Below are positions 44,480-57,485 of a stretch of 64,000 nt of DNA, piece after piece. Numbering within the stretch: position 1 is the first letter of the stretch; each line of letters starts with the position of its first letter. The translations under genes were made by a program, and so were the position numbers. This DNA is from Taxawa tesnikishii (nom. ined.) (Eukaryota > Ascomycota > Dothideomycetes > Dothideales), in assembly GCA_030247885.1 (NCBI GenBank), contig JAPDRO010000007.1:1247501-1311500 (forward strand), read 5' to 3'. The notes beneath the pieces are model-generated. The model was not told where the DNA came from. It searched no databases and was given only the letters and a program-made list of their open reading frames with translations.

Positions 44480-44985
44480 CTTGATGCGTTGTCCGAAGCG
44501 GTGGTAAAGCGGTGGAGAGTAGAGTGGAAAGCAGCGCGCGTTGAGTCGAGAATGATGACTGATAGACTCCGTCAGTGAGTTCGCGGGCACTCGAGTGGAT
44601 TGAGAACCATCAACACACCTGCTACGAATGCACAAGCCGTGCGATAGCAAGGATCAGAAAGACACGGTCGGAAAGCGAAGGAATGGGACCAGGACTGGGT
44701 ATCTGTTTCGGTGAATATCAACTATCAACTGTTTCTCCACGATATCGGCAGCATGGCTCTGGGCCGTGCTTTTGGGGCCGGAATCGCAAAGCCCGAAGGA
44801 AGCTCGCGCGAGTCATGCCACAGCCACAGCGCGTCCGGGACACGCTAACTTATCGCATATCAAGGGTTCGCGTCCCAGCAGTCGTAGCAGTCGCGTCGTT
44901 CTTCACTTCCCTCGTACTCTTCCACACCACGCGCATACTGCTGTATGAGACGTTCGGACATCAGTCGTTGTGCTTGCTTGCCTCC
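44480..44985. promoter_or_regulatory. Divergent promoter region of the carrier gene and DNA2
   Basis: 506 bp between start codons; no TATA element stands out. Confidence 0.35.
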
Positions 44986-47900
44986 ATGTCTATACGTCAG
45001 AAATCCTTCTTCGATCAGGATCATCGTCCAAAGGTACTATACCAGCCCTCGTTGCGCCACCCGTATCTGACTCGGACACGTACAGGCAAAATCGAACTGG
45101 CAGAAAGCTCGCAGCTATCCAGATGGGCGCCCAACAATAACCGAATCTGCAATCAAGGTGGCTCCAAGATCCCCGATCAAGGCTTCAACCCAGACAAGGT
45201 CCAAACTCGAGGCATTCCATTTCGTCGAGGGAACATCGGGCAGCCAAGAGCAAAACAAGGAAAATGCTAGGGTCGCGCAGAGGGGTGCCTTGAGTGAGCC
45301 TGAGAACAAGCAAGGACCCGCGAATGAGACGACGGACACAAGCATGGAGAAGACGCCTGTGCTGGCCCAATCGAAGACGTGTCCTCCCTCTACACCTGGC
45401 ATGAGACTTCCGTTGGCGGACTTGGTAGGTAACGCTGAGGAGCTGGGACGGAGGCCACTACCGAAAGAACAATCGCCAGAGGAGCACATTGGTTGGATTC
45501 CGAACAGCTCCAACTCAGTCTTCACACCGGGTCAACGGAGGAAACGTACCGTTAGCTCTTCACCAACGACTTCATCCCAGCAGGAGACATCGACGCATCT
45601 TTGTGCCAAAGAGCCTTTGGACCTGCAAAACTTGCAACAGTCATTGAAGACGCCGCATGCAGACCCTGCAGCAGACCTTTGGAGTCGGTATGCCACCGGG
45701 AGAAATGCTGACGAAACACCACTCGGGATAAAGATGCCGAATTTCGCACATTTGATCAACGACTCATCACCGCATGCTGTACCTCGCACTCCCGGTGGAA
45801 GCGTCAACGGTCTACGGCGGTGGCAAAGCTGTGGCTTAGAGTGGCCAACGTCGAATGCCAAACGAAGGAGAACGAATGGTGTTTTCAGAGATCACCAGGA
45901 CGATGTCTTTGTGGATGAGCGACAAGCAGCCACGGAGCTACCCAAGCAGACCTCGAGAGTGGGTATGCTGGTCGACAAAGTTCAAGAAACTCTTGCCCAG
46001 CCTGCTTCAAGACTGAAACATGATTGTCCTTCGAGTTCATCTCCTTTCCCCGAAAAGGGAGATTTGATGGGTGGTATTGGGGTTTCCCCGTTACGACGAC
46101 GACCGAAAACAGCGGAAGCCGATCCTGAATCTCGGGTCTCTAGCCAGAACGGGATCGGTCCACCCCAACGATCGTTTTCTTCGGATGAATTCGGTGATGA
46201 TGAGATTGATATGGATGCCATTGACAACCCCAACAATCTTGGTGGACACCCAGCTCCTGTTGACATGACTAGCAAGGGCCATGATGAGGCGAATGGCCAA
46301 TATCAAGAGAACTTGAGCCATCAGGATCAGAGGCATGTTGATTCTGTGAGACGGCTTGACACTATTGATGAGGATTCGGACGAGTTTGGAGATGACCTGG
46401 ATATCACTGCTGAAGATCTGGAGAACGCCGTTCCGCTCTTCGACACCAGATCTGATATCCCACAACAGCCAAATAATTCTTCCTACAACAACCACGGAAC
46501 AACAGAACCTCATTTGCCTGTCGTGCAACAACCTGTCACGAACGCATTTGCTAGATTTGATTTACCGGATGAGCTTGCGGATGATTCGGAGGATGAATTT
46601 GGCGGCTCAGACCTCGATGACGAGCAATTTGCTGCGGCGGAGATTGCGGCAACGCAGGCCTACCAAACATGTTCTGCAACTCAAAACCCTGTACGTATAT
46701 CGAGTTTACCACGGAAGTAGGGTAGCTAAGTTGTACAAGCCATCAAAAGATCTCGTGCAATCCAACGTTATCTTGTGAAAGAGGTGATTGTAGGCCAATA
46801 TACCGATGAAAGAGGTAGGGTGACGGACGAAAAGGTATAGTCTTTACTTTCGTGCAAGTACAAGTCCCTCTTACGTGATGAGTTGCTAACAATGTGTAAA
46901 GGTTCTACTGGTCGAGGACGAAAACACACATCTCAACAAAGCCATCACTCTTCGCCAATCATGGTTCGACACTCATTGTACATCCGGGAATTACGTGCAT
47001 GTCGTCGGCCAATTTACAAGAACAGGTCAGATTACTATCAATGACGCCGATAACTCGATCATCGTCCACCCTGATCATCTCATATCTGCGACCACGGTAG
47101 CTGACTCATTCGACTGTATGCGGAAAGCTGTCTTACAAAATCGAGTGAAAGCGACTAGTCAGACCAGCAAACCTTTGGTTTACGGTACCGTTCTCCACGA
47201 GATTTTCCAAGAAGCGATGAAAGCCAACAGATGGGACGATGAATGGCTTGGCGGAGTGGTAGAGTCGATCGTGTTGAAGCACATTGAGTTGTTCTTCGAA
47301 CTCGGACTCACCAACACTAACGGAGCGCTGGAAGAACTGAAAGGCAAGATACCGGAGATGCGAGCTTGGGCATCTGCGTTTGTCAAACCGAAGCCTGGCG
47401 TAAGTATACGGCGCTTGTTCAACGAGCGAACACTGACTGTCTTCTAGCCCGACGCGCTTGTCGATGACCGTAACGGGTCCAAAATTAAGCTCAGCATCAC
47501 CAAGCTGCTTGACGTTGAAGAGCACGTCTGGTCCCCCACCTTCGGCTTGAAGGGTAACATCGATGCCACTGTTGAGGTTTTGATGGAGGACGAGCAAGGT
47601 GAAAGAATACTGGCCGTTCCGTTCGAGGTGAAGACTGGAAGAAATTCCACCAATGCTTCTCACCGGGCGCAGACAGCTCTGTATACATTGCTGCTTTCGG
47701 ACAGATACGGTGCGTCTCTACGAAGGAATCCTGTTATCTCTTCAGCCGCTAACGCACTGCAGATGTTGATGTCGTTTATGGGGTTCTCTACTATCTGGAG
47801 TCATCCTCCATGACCCGCATTCCGGCCATCCGCAACGAGCTGCGACACATGGTTATGCAGCGGAACGAGCTGGCTTCTTATGTACGAGAACGCCTGCAGC

Positions 47901-50364
47901 TTCCTCCCATGCTACAAAACCCGTTCAAGTGTGGTCGGTGCTATGCCAGAACGTCTTGTTTCCTGTACCACAAGTTATCCGAGGACGGCACCACCGAATC
48001 TGCAGGTGTGAAGGAGAAATTCAACGAGATCGTCGGCAAGCTCAAGCCCGACCATCATGTCTTTTTCAAGAAGTGGGATGACCTGTTGACCAAAGAGGAG
48101 TCCGAATTACTGAAGTTCCGGCGTGAACTCTGGACGATGCTCAGCTATGAGCGTGAAAAACTCGGGCGCTGCTTTTCAGAAGTCATTATCGAGCCAGGCT
48201 CCGCGCAGGAACAAAAGATGCGCAAAAGATCAACCGCTTCACATACACACTTATCAAGAAAGAACCAGCACCAGGTTTCTCGTTCACAGAGAGCCAAATC
48301 ACTCTCGGAGAGCCCATCGTCATCTCGAGCGAGAAGGGTCATTTTGCTCTTGCCAACGGATACATCACTAGGGTGTCCGCCAGACGTATCAGCGTAGCCG
48401 TAGATCGCCGACTGCACAACGCTAGGAGGAAACAGGCGGGCTTCAACTCGCAGACCAGCCAAGTGTTTACCGGAATCATGGAAGTGGGCAAGGAAGACCA
48501 TCAAGAGGAGATTGTGGCCGCGACCGACTCAGTGAAGGAAGAGGAAACCGTGTACCGGCTCGACAAAGATGAGTTCAGTAACGGCATGGCTACAGTCCGC
48601 AACAACTTGCTCGCCATCATGGATGATTGCGTCTACCGCTCGTACGAGCTGCGACGTCTCATCGTGGAGAACTGCGCACCAGCCTTCAAGCCGAGTCCCA
48701 CCGCTTACACGCTGTCGGGGCCAGCAAGCCAGCTGCAGGTGAACGCTGACCAACGCGCAGCAATCGACAAAGTCATGTCCGCGCAGGACTATGCGCTCGT
48801 GCTTGGAATGCCTGGTACGGGCAAGACGACCACAATTGCACACATCATCCGCGCGCTTGTCGCGAACGGCAAGAGCGTGCTGCTCACTTCATACACGCAC
48901 ACCGCGGTCGACAACATCCTGCTCAAACTCCGAGAAGACAACATCTCCATCCTGCGGCTCGGCGTTCTTGCCAAAATCCATCCGGAAGTCCAGGCTTTTG
49001 CGGGCTTGGCTGCTGTTCCGAAGACTAGTATCGAAGAGCTTGAGGACACCTACATGAGGCCGCAGGTGGTGGCGACCACCTGTCTGGGAATCACGCACCA
49101 GCTCTTCCAACGTCGAGTCTTTGATTACTGCATCGTGGATGAGGCGTCGCAGATCACGCTTCCCGTTTGTCTGGGACCCATACGAATGGCCAGGACGTTC
49201 GTGCTGGTAGGAGACCACTACCAATTACCACCTCTTGTGCAGAACCGCGAAGCACAGGAGGGCGGGCTGGACGTGAGCTTGTTCAAGCTGCTCTCGGACC
49301 GACAACCCGAAAGCGTGGTCAATCTGGAACACCAATACCGCATGTGCGAGGACGTTATGCTGCTATCGAACACGCTCATCTACTCGGGACGACTCAAATG
49401 TGGCAACGACGCCGTAGCCAAGCGCGTGCTTCGCGTACCCGACCCCGAAGGCCTGCAGCGTCTGCACGTCGCGATGCCCTCATCCCACCCGCAACTCGTA
49501 TCCACACTTTCAAACGCCTGCTCGAGTGCGAGGGACGCAACCTGCTGGCTGTCCACCCTCCTCACCCCAGCCCGCCGCGTCGTCTTTGCAAATACCGACA
49601 CCCTCTCCCCAGCCGCTCGGGAGACCCTTTCCGGCTCCCGCATCACGAACGCGGTCGAAGTCACCTTAACCACAACCCTCGTCCTCGGTCTACTGGCCCA
49701 GGGCGTTCCCGCCCGCGACATCGGCGTCATAACCTTCTACCGTAGCCAACTCGCACTCCTGCGCGCCGCGCTGAAAACCCCCACTCTCACGCCTGCGGAG
49801 CCGGCGCCGCCGCCGCCGGCGAGGTGGAGTTGCACACGGCCGATAAGTTTCAAGGACGGGACAAGGAAATCATCATCGTGTCGTGCGTGCGCAGTAACGA
49901 GGCGGGGAACGTGGGCGACTTGCTCAAGGACTGGAGGCGCGTGAATGTGGCGCTGACGCGCGCGAGGAGCAAGCTCATCGTGCTCGGGAGCAAGGCCACA
50001 TTGTCACACAACGAGCTGCTGGATAGGTTTGTCCGGCTCGTGGATGAGAAGAAGTGGAGTGTGGATTTGCCATCCTCTGCGGCCGAGGACCATGTCGGCG
50101 TTTTCGCGGACATGCCGACACAAACGCAGAGGACGCCGGCGAAGGAGGGGCTAGTCCTGCCAGGAAGAACAGGGGAGTCCTAGGAAAGTTCTGGGTGAGG
50201 GCGTGGGGGTGGGCAATCGGAGTCCCATTGGGAAGGGCGGAAAGATGAAGAGTCCGCTGAAGCGTGCGAGGATGGGTTCGAAGGTGCTGGTGGGGAAAAC
50301 GAGGGCGAATCCGATCTTGTTGGATATTGTCAACGAAGCGCTCGGGACGGAGTTCGTGGAATAA
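44986..50364 (+). CDS. DNA2: DNA replication helicase/nuclease DNA2 (four apparent frame breaks)
   Basis: Exons 44986..45033, 45086..46694, 46740..46834, 46902..47399, 47448..47709, 47763..50364; about 1,705 residues. DNA2 trims long Okazaki flaps and resects DNA ends. A 16-codon first exon, MSIRQKSFFDQDHRPK, supplies the start. A disordered N terminus is followed by the RecB-like nuclease (VADSFDCMRKAVLQ, GTVLHEIFQEAMK, GNIDATVEV, FEVKTGR) with the four iron-sulfur cysteines in FDCMRK and CGRCYARTSC. The superfamily 1 helicase has Walker A GMPGTGKTTT, IVDEASQI, GDHYQLPPLV, LEHQYRMCEDVM, TADKFQGRDKEI and RVNVALTRARSK. The frame shifts at AAAA 48213-48216, CCCCC 49778-49782, GGGG 50147-50150 and 50172-50175; the last two hide the usual C terminus NPILLDIVNEALG. 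The essential role argues for sequence errors. Confidence 0.92.
45034..45085 (+). other. First intron of DNA2
   Basis: gtactata...cgtacag, 52 nt. It links the 16-codon start exon to AKSNWQKARSYPDGRP in phase 0; without it no ATG lies in frame before 45158. Confidence 0.7.
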
Positions 50365-50739
50365 GTGAAGGGTTGCGTGAGCAGTAGGATAAGAACCTCA
50401 GTATATTGGGCGCACCCCAACCACGTGTCTGGACCGAATGAAATGAACCAATTAGGCCTCCGACATTGCTCGCGCAAGGAAAACTGTAGATGTGATAACT
50501 ATTGAAGGAAAAGCATTAGATCCATATGGATGGGAATAGGAAAAATCTTCGTCCCCGATCACCATCTACAACCTCGGTTGGGCATGTCTGGACACAACAA
50601 GAGAGAATGAAAGAAGGGAGAAAAGGAAGACAAAAGAAGGGAAAGGAAAATCTTAACGGTATTGAATGAAAGGCGGGAATCATTTGCAGGGCAGAAATAA
50701 AAGCAGAACATCGACCTGTCTTGCCGGAAGGCGAGAGCA
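50365..50739. other. Convergent intergenic region
   Basis: 375 bp, A/G-rich (gaaagaagggagaaaaggaag at about 50610-50630) and probably 3' UTR of both neighbours. Confidence 0.35.
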
Positions 50740-51602
50740 CTAGAAAATCCCTTCTTGATCGTCGTCCTCTTGATCTTCCTCATCTTCCTCGTCCTCGTCT
50801 TCGTCTTCGTCTTCCTCTTCGTCATCCGCCATATGTTCAATTTCCCGGAAGACCTGGACGTATGCAGCCGGTGCACGGAGACGTTCAAGGCGGTCAGTGA
50901 TCCCGTCGATCTGGTCCTCGAAAAGGCGAACATCGTCGGCATTGATGATAATTCTAAGAACCCCGACAGCGAAAAGGGGGTCCAGGTTGGCAGGCGGGTT
51001 GCCAATGAGCTGAAGATACAAATTGTTGTGCTCCGGCCGGTTGACGTAGTTGGGAGCCCGCCACCGTGCTGTGGCATACACATCGATGTTGTACTCCAAG
51101 ACGCGCGTGATGACACTGAGAAGGATGCGACAGACGTGTTGCCGGATATTGTCGGGGACGCGTCGTTCCGGATATCGACTAAGGAAGATGTTGACTTGCT
51201 CGACCAGTCCGCGTAGCGTTGCGGCGGCCTGGATAGGGTTCATATTGCCTTCGCCGCTGAGGCGGAATCGTTCGAATGACGCGAACACTGCTTCAACTTG
51301 CTGGCGAATGGCCTCGAGAAATCTGATGGTCCATCAGTCAGTCTTGACTCGTAACAATCAGTCGTATTGGCTGAGTGGGAAACAAGTGCAAGACATGTGA
51401 AATGGCCTGTGTGTACGGCTGTACACACTGGCTCCTCATTTGTAGGTCTTGGACGGATAACATGAATAGGGATTATATATGAGAATGACCACTCACCTCA
51501 AGATCCGGCTTGCGCTCGGGTTGTTGGTGACATTTCGGCTGCCATCCTTCTCGTAAAATCCTTCCGTCAAGGGCACGGTGTATAAGTCAGATGCCAATCG
51601 AG
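50740..51602 (-). CDS. Unrecognised helical protein with a long acidic tail, 5' end unresolved
   Basis: The last exon is 51322..50740 and the preceding one is 51602..51497, joined over a 174-nt intron: RLASDLYTVPLTEGFYEKDGS continues to SASRILRFLEAIRQQVEAVF. The middle is helical (NPIQAAATLRGLVEQVNIFLSRYPERRV, then HVCRILLSVITRVLEYNIDVYATARWRAPNYVNRPEHNNLYLQLIGN). The C terminus is almost pure Asp/Glu before DQEGIF. No in-frame Met precedes the second exon, so a further 5' exon is expected between about 51640 and 51840. There a minus frame ending RLVVRQGFLLKDK is a candidate, but its phase does not fit. I do not recognise the family. Confidence 0.55.
50756..50828. repeat. Asp/Glu codon repeat (GAA/GAC/GAG on the minus strand)
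   Basis: A tcctcgtcttcgtcttcg-type purine/pyrimidine-biased repeat encoding the acidic tail. Likely variable in length. Confidence 0.75.
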
Positions 51603-51839
51603 CTGAGTACACAAGAGTATAGGGAAGTCAGAGCAACAGCGGTCGAAGGAAAGCTACTTATCCTTCAACAAGAAACCTTGCCGCACCACCAGCCTGGTGC
51701 CGGTGTATGCGCTCGGTAGACGTCGTCTATAGAGAAGCAGCACTCCGATGCAGTGGTTGAGCATTGTACAGAGCGTTCACCGCCAACGAAATCTGCTGAG
51801 CAAACAAGACACGGCCCTCGCAGCCCTTGTCAATGAAGA

Positions 51840-54800
51840 GTAGGTGCCATGTTGGTGACGGCGAAACAGGCTTCATACACCGACAGAGCGGGCTTGACAC
51901 CATCGACCACGGAGTGCGTGTTGGTCGCGGGATGGTTCACGGGTTTGTGTGGAATAGTTCATGCGCAGAGATGCCTGCGCCACAAGTTGGTCTTTCGATG
52001 AGGAGAGGAACCGAGCACCTCGCAAGCAGTCACCTCAGGCAGCCTTCTGGTCTGGAGTCAGAAGACAGCATGTGTGGCACAGCTTGCACGTCCAAGCGAG
52101 CCTTAGTCTGGAGATGGACCAGTATAAGGCGGATTGACGGCAGCCCACCATTTGATGCGGGAGACGATGGCTTGCTGTGCCTCACGCGGTAATGCCGTAC
52201 ACAGTGCGATGGCAGTTGCGACTGCCCGTTCTCCACGGCGTGCAATCGTGCCATACCGTGGCACGGTCCCGTAGAGCACCGAGAGACAATGGCGGCTCCG
52301 TGATACCCACATGCCTGTGTTGTCGCGTGGTCTGGCGAAAGAAGTGCTGTCGGCTTGACGGACGAGGTTCAGCCGAGCCAAAGTGGAGATAGAAGCGAGG
52401 CTGAGGGCAGCGCTCTCCCGCCAAGACCAAGCAACCGACACCGATGCTGATGATAGCGACTTCGGACAGCGACTTCGGACAGCATTTCAGGCCGTTCCTC
52501 ACCAACAAACGACCCCTTCGACCAACGCAGACCGCCGACAACGTCTGCAGCGCCGCAAAGCACAACACCAACATCAATTGCGGAGCCTCTGCGGCATGGA
52601 AGTGTGCCTCTCAACTCCCCACCTATGACGAGCAGCCATCTAGCCGCCCAGGGCGGAACCGTGATTTCGTCAGCCGCCATCTACCCGTCTCACTCATCCA
52701 GGACCTCGAAGCCTCGTGGCTGCTATTCCTAGCCGCCACAGTTGCGAGGCTTCTGCCACTTGGGCATGGCCAGAAGCTTTAGGCCAACACTCGTGACGCT
52801 TCTGCCGGGATCTAAAGCCCAAAGCCGATGGAACATTGTCAGGTTCGTTGGTTGATGATGCTAGCGACAGTGTCCGTGGTACCAAGAGAAAGCACACCGT
52901 ACTCCAAGAAATGCACAGAGAAGCAAACATGCAGTCTATCGCCGATTGAACACCCTCGAGCAAAACCACGCAAAACCCAGGATCCGTGATCCAATGTACC
53001 TAATAAACGTGGTATCGAACGCCAGACAAGACTGCTCCTTACAGCTTGCGATGCATATACATTATCCGTTGTCGGCCTTAGAATGCCGAGCTCTCTTCAT
53101 CAGCCTGAACTGTCATTGAGGCGCAAGCCTGCACCGCGGAGGGATCAGCATCCTGCTACACCCACGGGAAAGGCAGTTACTCACATGGTGCAGGTGTCCT
53201 CTATCGTGAAGTCGATTGGTTCTTCGCAGATTCCTCCTTGGAAAATGTATCACTCGACCCTTGCGACGCCCGCTCTTTTCTTTTCCTGCGGACACTGCCC
53301 GGCGTAAGGGCAAGGAGCCCCAAGGCAGGCCTGTCAGATTGTCGGCTGGATCCAGTGATTCCGGATCGGGAGAGGTGTATGCAGCGCCGGCATGCTTCTT
53401 GTTCTGGGCGGTGCGCGCCGCTTCCTCTTTTCCTGCTTTGTCTTCTCTCCTGTTGCGCCAGTCAGTTAGCGTCGCTGCTAGAGTTGTTCGTCCGTTCGGA
53501 CACACGCACGGAATTTGCGCTGTGCGAGTTTGTTCTGGATCTTTCGGCGCTCGTTCGGGTCCTGTTAAGAGAAGTCAGAACCAAAATTTTATGAGAACAT
53601 CGAACGAGGCGACCTCAACGGAGGCCCAGTCATCCTCCGGACGCTGAGCTTGCCCTGAACCTTTCTGCGATGAGCTTCCAGACATCTCAGCGGTGATGCA
53701 AGGTAAAAGAAGAAGACAAAGTGAGATGTATAGGATCTATCGCAGCTGCTAAGGGATGCGCGATGGTGGAGGGGAGTATATACCGATATCCGAGATCTGT
53801 CTGGCGCTTTTAGGCATAATATCTTTGCTTCGAGCTGCGATGTCCACTGATTGTATACCGGCCGTCTTACTGACCTGGACACCGATGATAGTGATGATAT
53901 CGTAAAGGGAACAGTAAGAGACCGCAGGAGCGACTCAGCCATTGTTCAAGTAAACAGAGCGGCTTGATGCAATGATACCGGGGTGCAGTGCAAATCATGC
54001 AGGTCCAGGGCGGGTCAACTTTCGCCGTTGTGGAGAGCTGTCACACCGTCTTGATTGCGAGCAGTGACTCCAAGCTAAAGAGCACGATTACCAAGGACAA
54101 AGCTTTGGGATAGGATGTTCTGCGCCTCAGGACGTCATGCGTAAGGCTAGCCAGGTAGGAGAAAATTGAGAGAGTGGATTCAATGGCTGTAGGGAATAGC
54201 AGTTCGTGACGAGCGAGGCGCAAAAGCGGATAGCAGAGCCATGGGCCGGGGAGAAGCTGAAAGCGTGCAATTGTCCAATCTAGATATGAGAAGACATGAA
54301 CGGGTTGCTAGCCGCCCTGTAGGGCTGCGTAGCTGCGATTGGAAGGCGGCGGGTTTCTTGCCGTAGAGTGGAAAGGCGCGAGGAGTACCAACATAGTGAC
54401 TGCATCATGCTGCGGTTTGCATTGCCTGTGTGGGTGCTTTGGCCGCCAGCTGAAGACGGTCAAAGAGCTGCAATGCTCGTATTGCAGCGAGTCCAATGCA
54501 TGTAGAGCCGAAGGCACGGGTCGAATCGACCAAGGGTGGTATAGGTACGGTGAAGACAGTACTGATTCAAGATGAATCGAGGCAGGTAATCTCCGGAGCA
54601 AGATGTTCGCGTGCATGCAGCGACATGGCAAGTGTGAGTGAAGCGTACACACCGTCAACAAAGCTAGCCCGCAAACAGTCGGGTCGTGGTAGAAAAAGAG
54701 TAGCGGGCTGATCTAGACAAGGCGACCAATGCAACCATACCGCGCCGTGCTCCACGTGAAGGCCGCCAGAAGCAAATCACCTCACCGATGGGGTATTCTG

Positions 54801-55491
54801 CATCAGCGTTGTATAGAGGGTAGCGGATGAACATTAGGTGTCAGTGTGTGCTCGGGCAGGATGGAAGGATCATTAAGCTTTGTAGCCCTGACCAGCCCTA
54901 GCCATGACAAGGTAGGAAGGATCTTGGATCGAAAAAGGCGACGATCACGTGAGGCTCTGCGCGCTTGAGCTGCTCCATCTATTAATATGCCCGGCCGCGA
55001 ATGCCCGAGGGTGATCCAACCGTCGCATGCATGTGAACTTAACTGGCAGCTGCACCTCTACACTCTTCAGCTCTGCACGCCATCTACACAGTCATCCATG
55101 TAGGGAACAAAGCCATTTCGTCTTAGCGCAGCACGAACAAAGGGACGAGATCAACCGTGTCATCCGTCTGAAACATCTACGTATGCACGATGCACTGCAA
55201 CCTTCCGACTTTTCGATGCCATCCGAGTCGTCGTCGCGCACGCCGACAGATTTGATGCGACAACCTGGTTCTGGAAGGTTCGTTTTCGCCGTTCCCCTCC
55301 CGAATTCGCGACGAAGCAGTGACGAGGAAAGAAACCAACGCATCCGACAGCAGATCGTCTGGTGGGAAAGCTAGCACCCTAAAAAGACAACGCATCGGGC
55401 AGGCAAACGTTCGAGTGTTGAGACACGGTTGGTCGTCTCTGTCCCTGCCATGAGCATCGCATCAGGGGAGAGAAAAGAGGCTAGGGGAGAA
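51840..55491. other. Gene-poor stretch of about 3.6 kb
   Basis: Many frames of 60-145 codons occur on both strands and overlap each other, but none shows a domain, splice support or a clear start. A 13-bp direct duplication (cgacttcggacag) is at 52457-52482. A plus frame at 55027-55374 (115 codons, ending RNQRIRQQIVWWES), preceded by a TATA-like tattaatat at 54979, is the best remaining candidate for a small gene, with low confidence. No transposon ends or RIP-like A/T blocks are seen. Confidence 0.4.
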
Positions 55492-57053
55492 TCAGACACC
55501 AGGCATGTCCCTGTCGTTGATTCCAAGCCGACGAAGTTGCGCAAACAGTGGCTTGTCGCGCGGTTCGTTGTGAGAAGCAGTACGATTGCCATCGACCGCA
55601 CGCAGGCTTCTACCGAACTTACGCGCGTAGGACGAGAAGTGTTCGGTCGGCTGGTCGTGCGGGATCCTGCAGTGCGCGCTTGCTGTGGCCTTTACATCTT
55701 CGTCTCCGTCTTCCTGGTCCTGCACCGGGTCGGCACGGTCCAAACAGTCGAGGCATAGTCCGTCGAAGTAGTCCAGTGTTGCGTCGCAGGCCTGCTTGAC
55801 GATGTTCTCGTATCCATTCCGGCAGAAACGCGAGCATAGTGTGTGATCTTTGACGAGTTCTTTGAACACCTTGGGGAAGCCGGCCAGAGCATTGACGTGT
55901 TGCATGACGGAGGTAGTGAGGGGACCATACTGGGGACGCCAAGCTCCCAGCAGGCGAAGGGCTTTCTGATACGCGAAGTATGTCTTCTCCTTGCAATTGC
56001 AATCCGCTTTCGTAAGCAGAGTGTCTACGGGTCCCTCAAGCTCGCGATCAAGCTCAATGCGAAGGTGGCCACGAGCGGCGTTGAGCTGCTCTTTACGCAG
56101 TTAGCGTGAGTCAAGCTACTCACAGAAGTAAGGGCTTACGAAGGATGCGTGGAGGTAAGCGGAATTGAAGCTCGGTCAATGGGTTGTTCTCTTTGATCTC
56201 GCCGACTTCGTGGTAAGCCAGTTCTTTTGTGGCGAACGCAAAGCCCTGAGCGTGATCGAAGACCCAACATGGGTAGAGGAGTTGCTGGAATCAAGATGCT
56301 CTTTCTTGTGTCCCTTCAGCCAGTCCGCGAACCACAGGCCCATATCCTGGCATGGAATGCCCCACATATCACACAGAATGATGACATCGAAGACAGTCTG
56401 GATAGGCAGCTTGAATGTCCATCTTCTCTCCACTCGATGGAAGAAGCGGAAAATGATCTCTGCAGCTAAATTGTTGACTTCCTTGATTTCGACCAGCTGC
56501 TTTCCCGCCTCGGCGAAACGATCCTTTGCAACGAGCGTTCTGAAGTACGGCGAGATCGCGGCAATTGTCTCGCGTCTCACTTCAAGGTCGGTGATGCACC
56601 TGTCAGAGGTCAGCACATTATCGGGTTTCTTGGCGTAACTCAAAAGTGTTTCAGGTGCCGATGCTCCACTCAGGGCCGTCTGATGGATGGAGGTTCCTAT
56701 GAAAGATGTTTAGCTAGAGAAGGACAGTGCGTCCAACAGCCCTCTGCGCACTGCCTTGTACAATCGTCGTATGGAGATATTGCAGCAAGCGGTCGTTCGG
56801 ACGGCCTGCTGAGAACACCGGCGTTCGATGTTATGTTCTTGGATACCACATACTTCACTTTGCCTCTCATTTCCGGAGCGAAAGCAGTATTAGATAGAGC
56901 GGAGCTCTGACGCGTACTGTACTCGACACATCTGACAGTCAAGTCGGAGGCTTCGGAGATGGTTACGGTCTTATTGTGTTCAGTATCGGTCGGGGTAGGA
57001 TGAGGCGAAACAACAGCCTCTGACTTCGACTGAGCGACCGGCGGTACGGACAT
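55492..57053 (-). CDS. BTB-family protein (fungal expanded family), internal exons partly unresolved
   Basis: Exon 1, 57053..56930, begins MSVPPVAQSKSEAVV and reaches SDLTVRC, where BTB domains usually start; a 66-nt intron (56929..56864) then joins to KVKYVVSKNI. The centre near 56710-56600 could not be joined cleanly. Downstream, ISPYFRTLVAKDRFAEAG and FHRVERRWTFKLPIQTVFDVIILCDMWGIPCQDMGLWFADW lead to LLYPCWVFDHAQGFAFATKELAYHEVGEI and, across intron 56139..56091, to LPPRILQQLNAARGHLRIELDREL. The Cys-rich end CNCKEKT...GYENIVKQACDATLDYFDGLCLDCLD is typical of a large fungal BTB protein family. One base seems lost near 56285-56291. The function is presumably protein interaction; no target is known. 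Confidence 0.7.
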
Positions 57054-57485
57054 GGTGTATTGGGGGATGAGAGAGAAGAGTGATGACGAAAGCGCAAGAT
57101 GGGACGTTTGAAGAACGGAGAGAAGAGAAGTGAGGGCAGAGATGAGAATGATGGAGCGGATTCTGCCGGTGTTGGAAGACGAGAAAGTAAAGGATGCAGT
57201 GATGATCAATCGCCGTCGTTTATCCGGCTTTCTCAACCAGGTGAAGTGAAGTCTGGGCCAAGAAAGCAGAACCACGTGCTACTTTCAATGTCGGGCATGA
57301 TACAACGAAGAGTTACCAGAAAAGTGACAAACAAGGCTCTTCTATACCGCTGTGGTATAGCTGCTGCGTTTGCATAAGCGTCGTTCCATATTAATACAAA
57401 AGCAAAGAAGATCGATGCCATGCCTGTAATGCTATCTGAGCACTCATCTCAACGCCAGACTCCAGCCATGCTGAAACGCCGGTTT
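57054..57485. other. Intergenic region
   Basis: 432 bp upstream of the BTB gene and downstream of PRE1; nothing else seen. Confidence 0.35.

Noticed and set aside
53113-53647. Overlapping frames of 130 and 143 codons on opposite strands
   Set aside because: Both are low-complexity in style, overlap each other and lack splice or start support; neither can be preferred.
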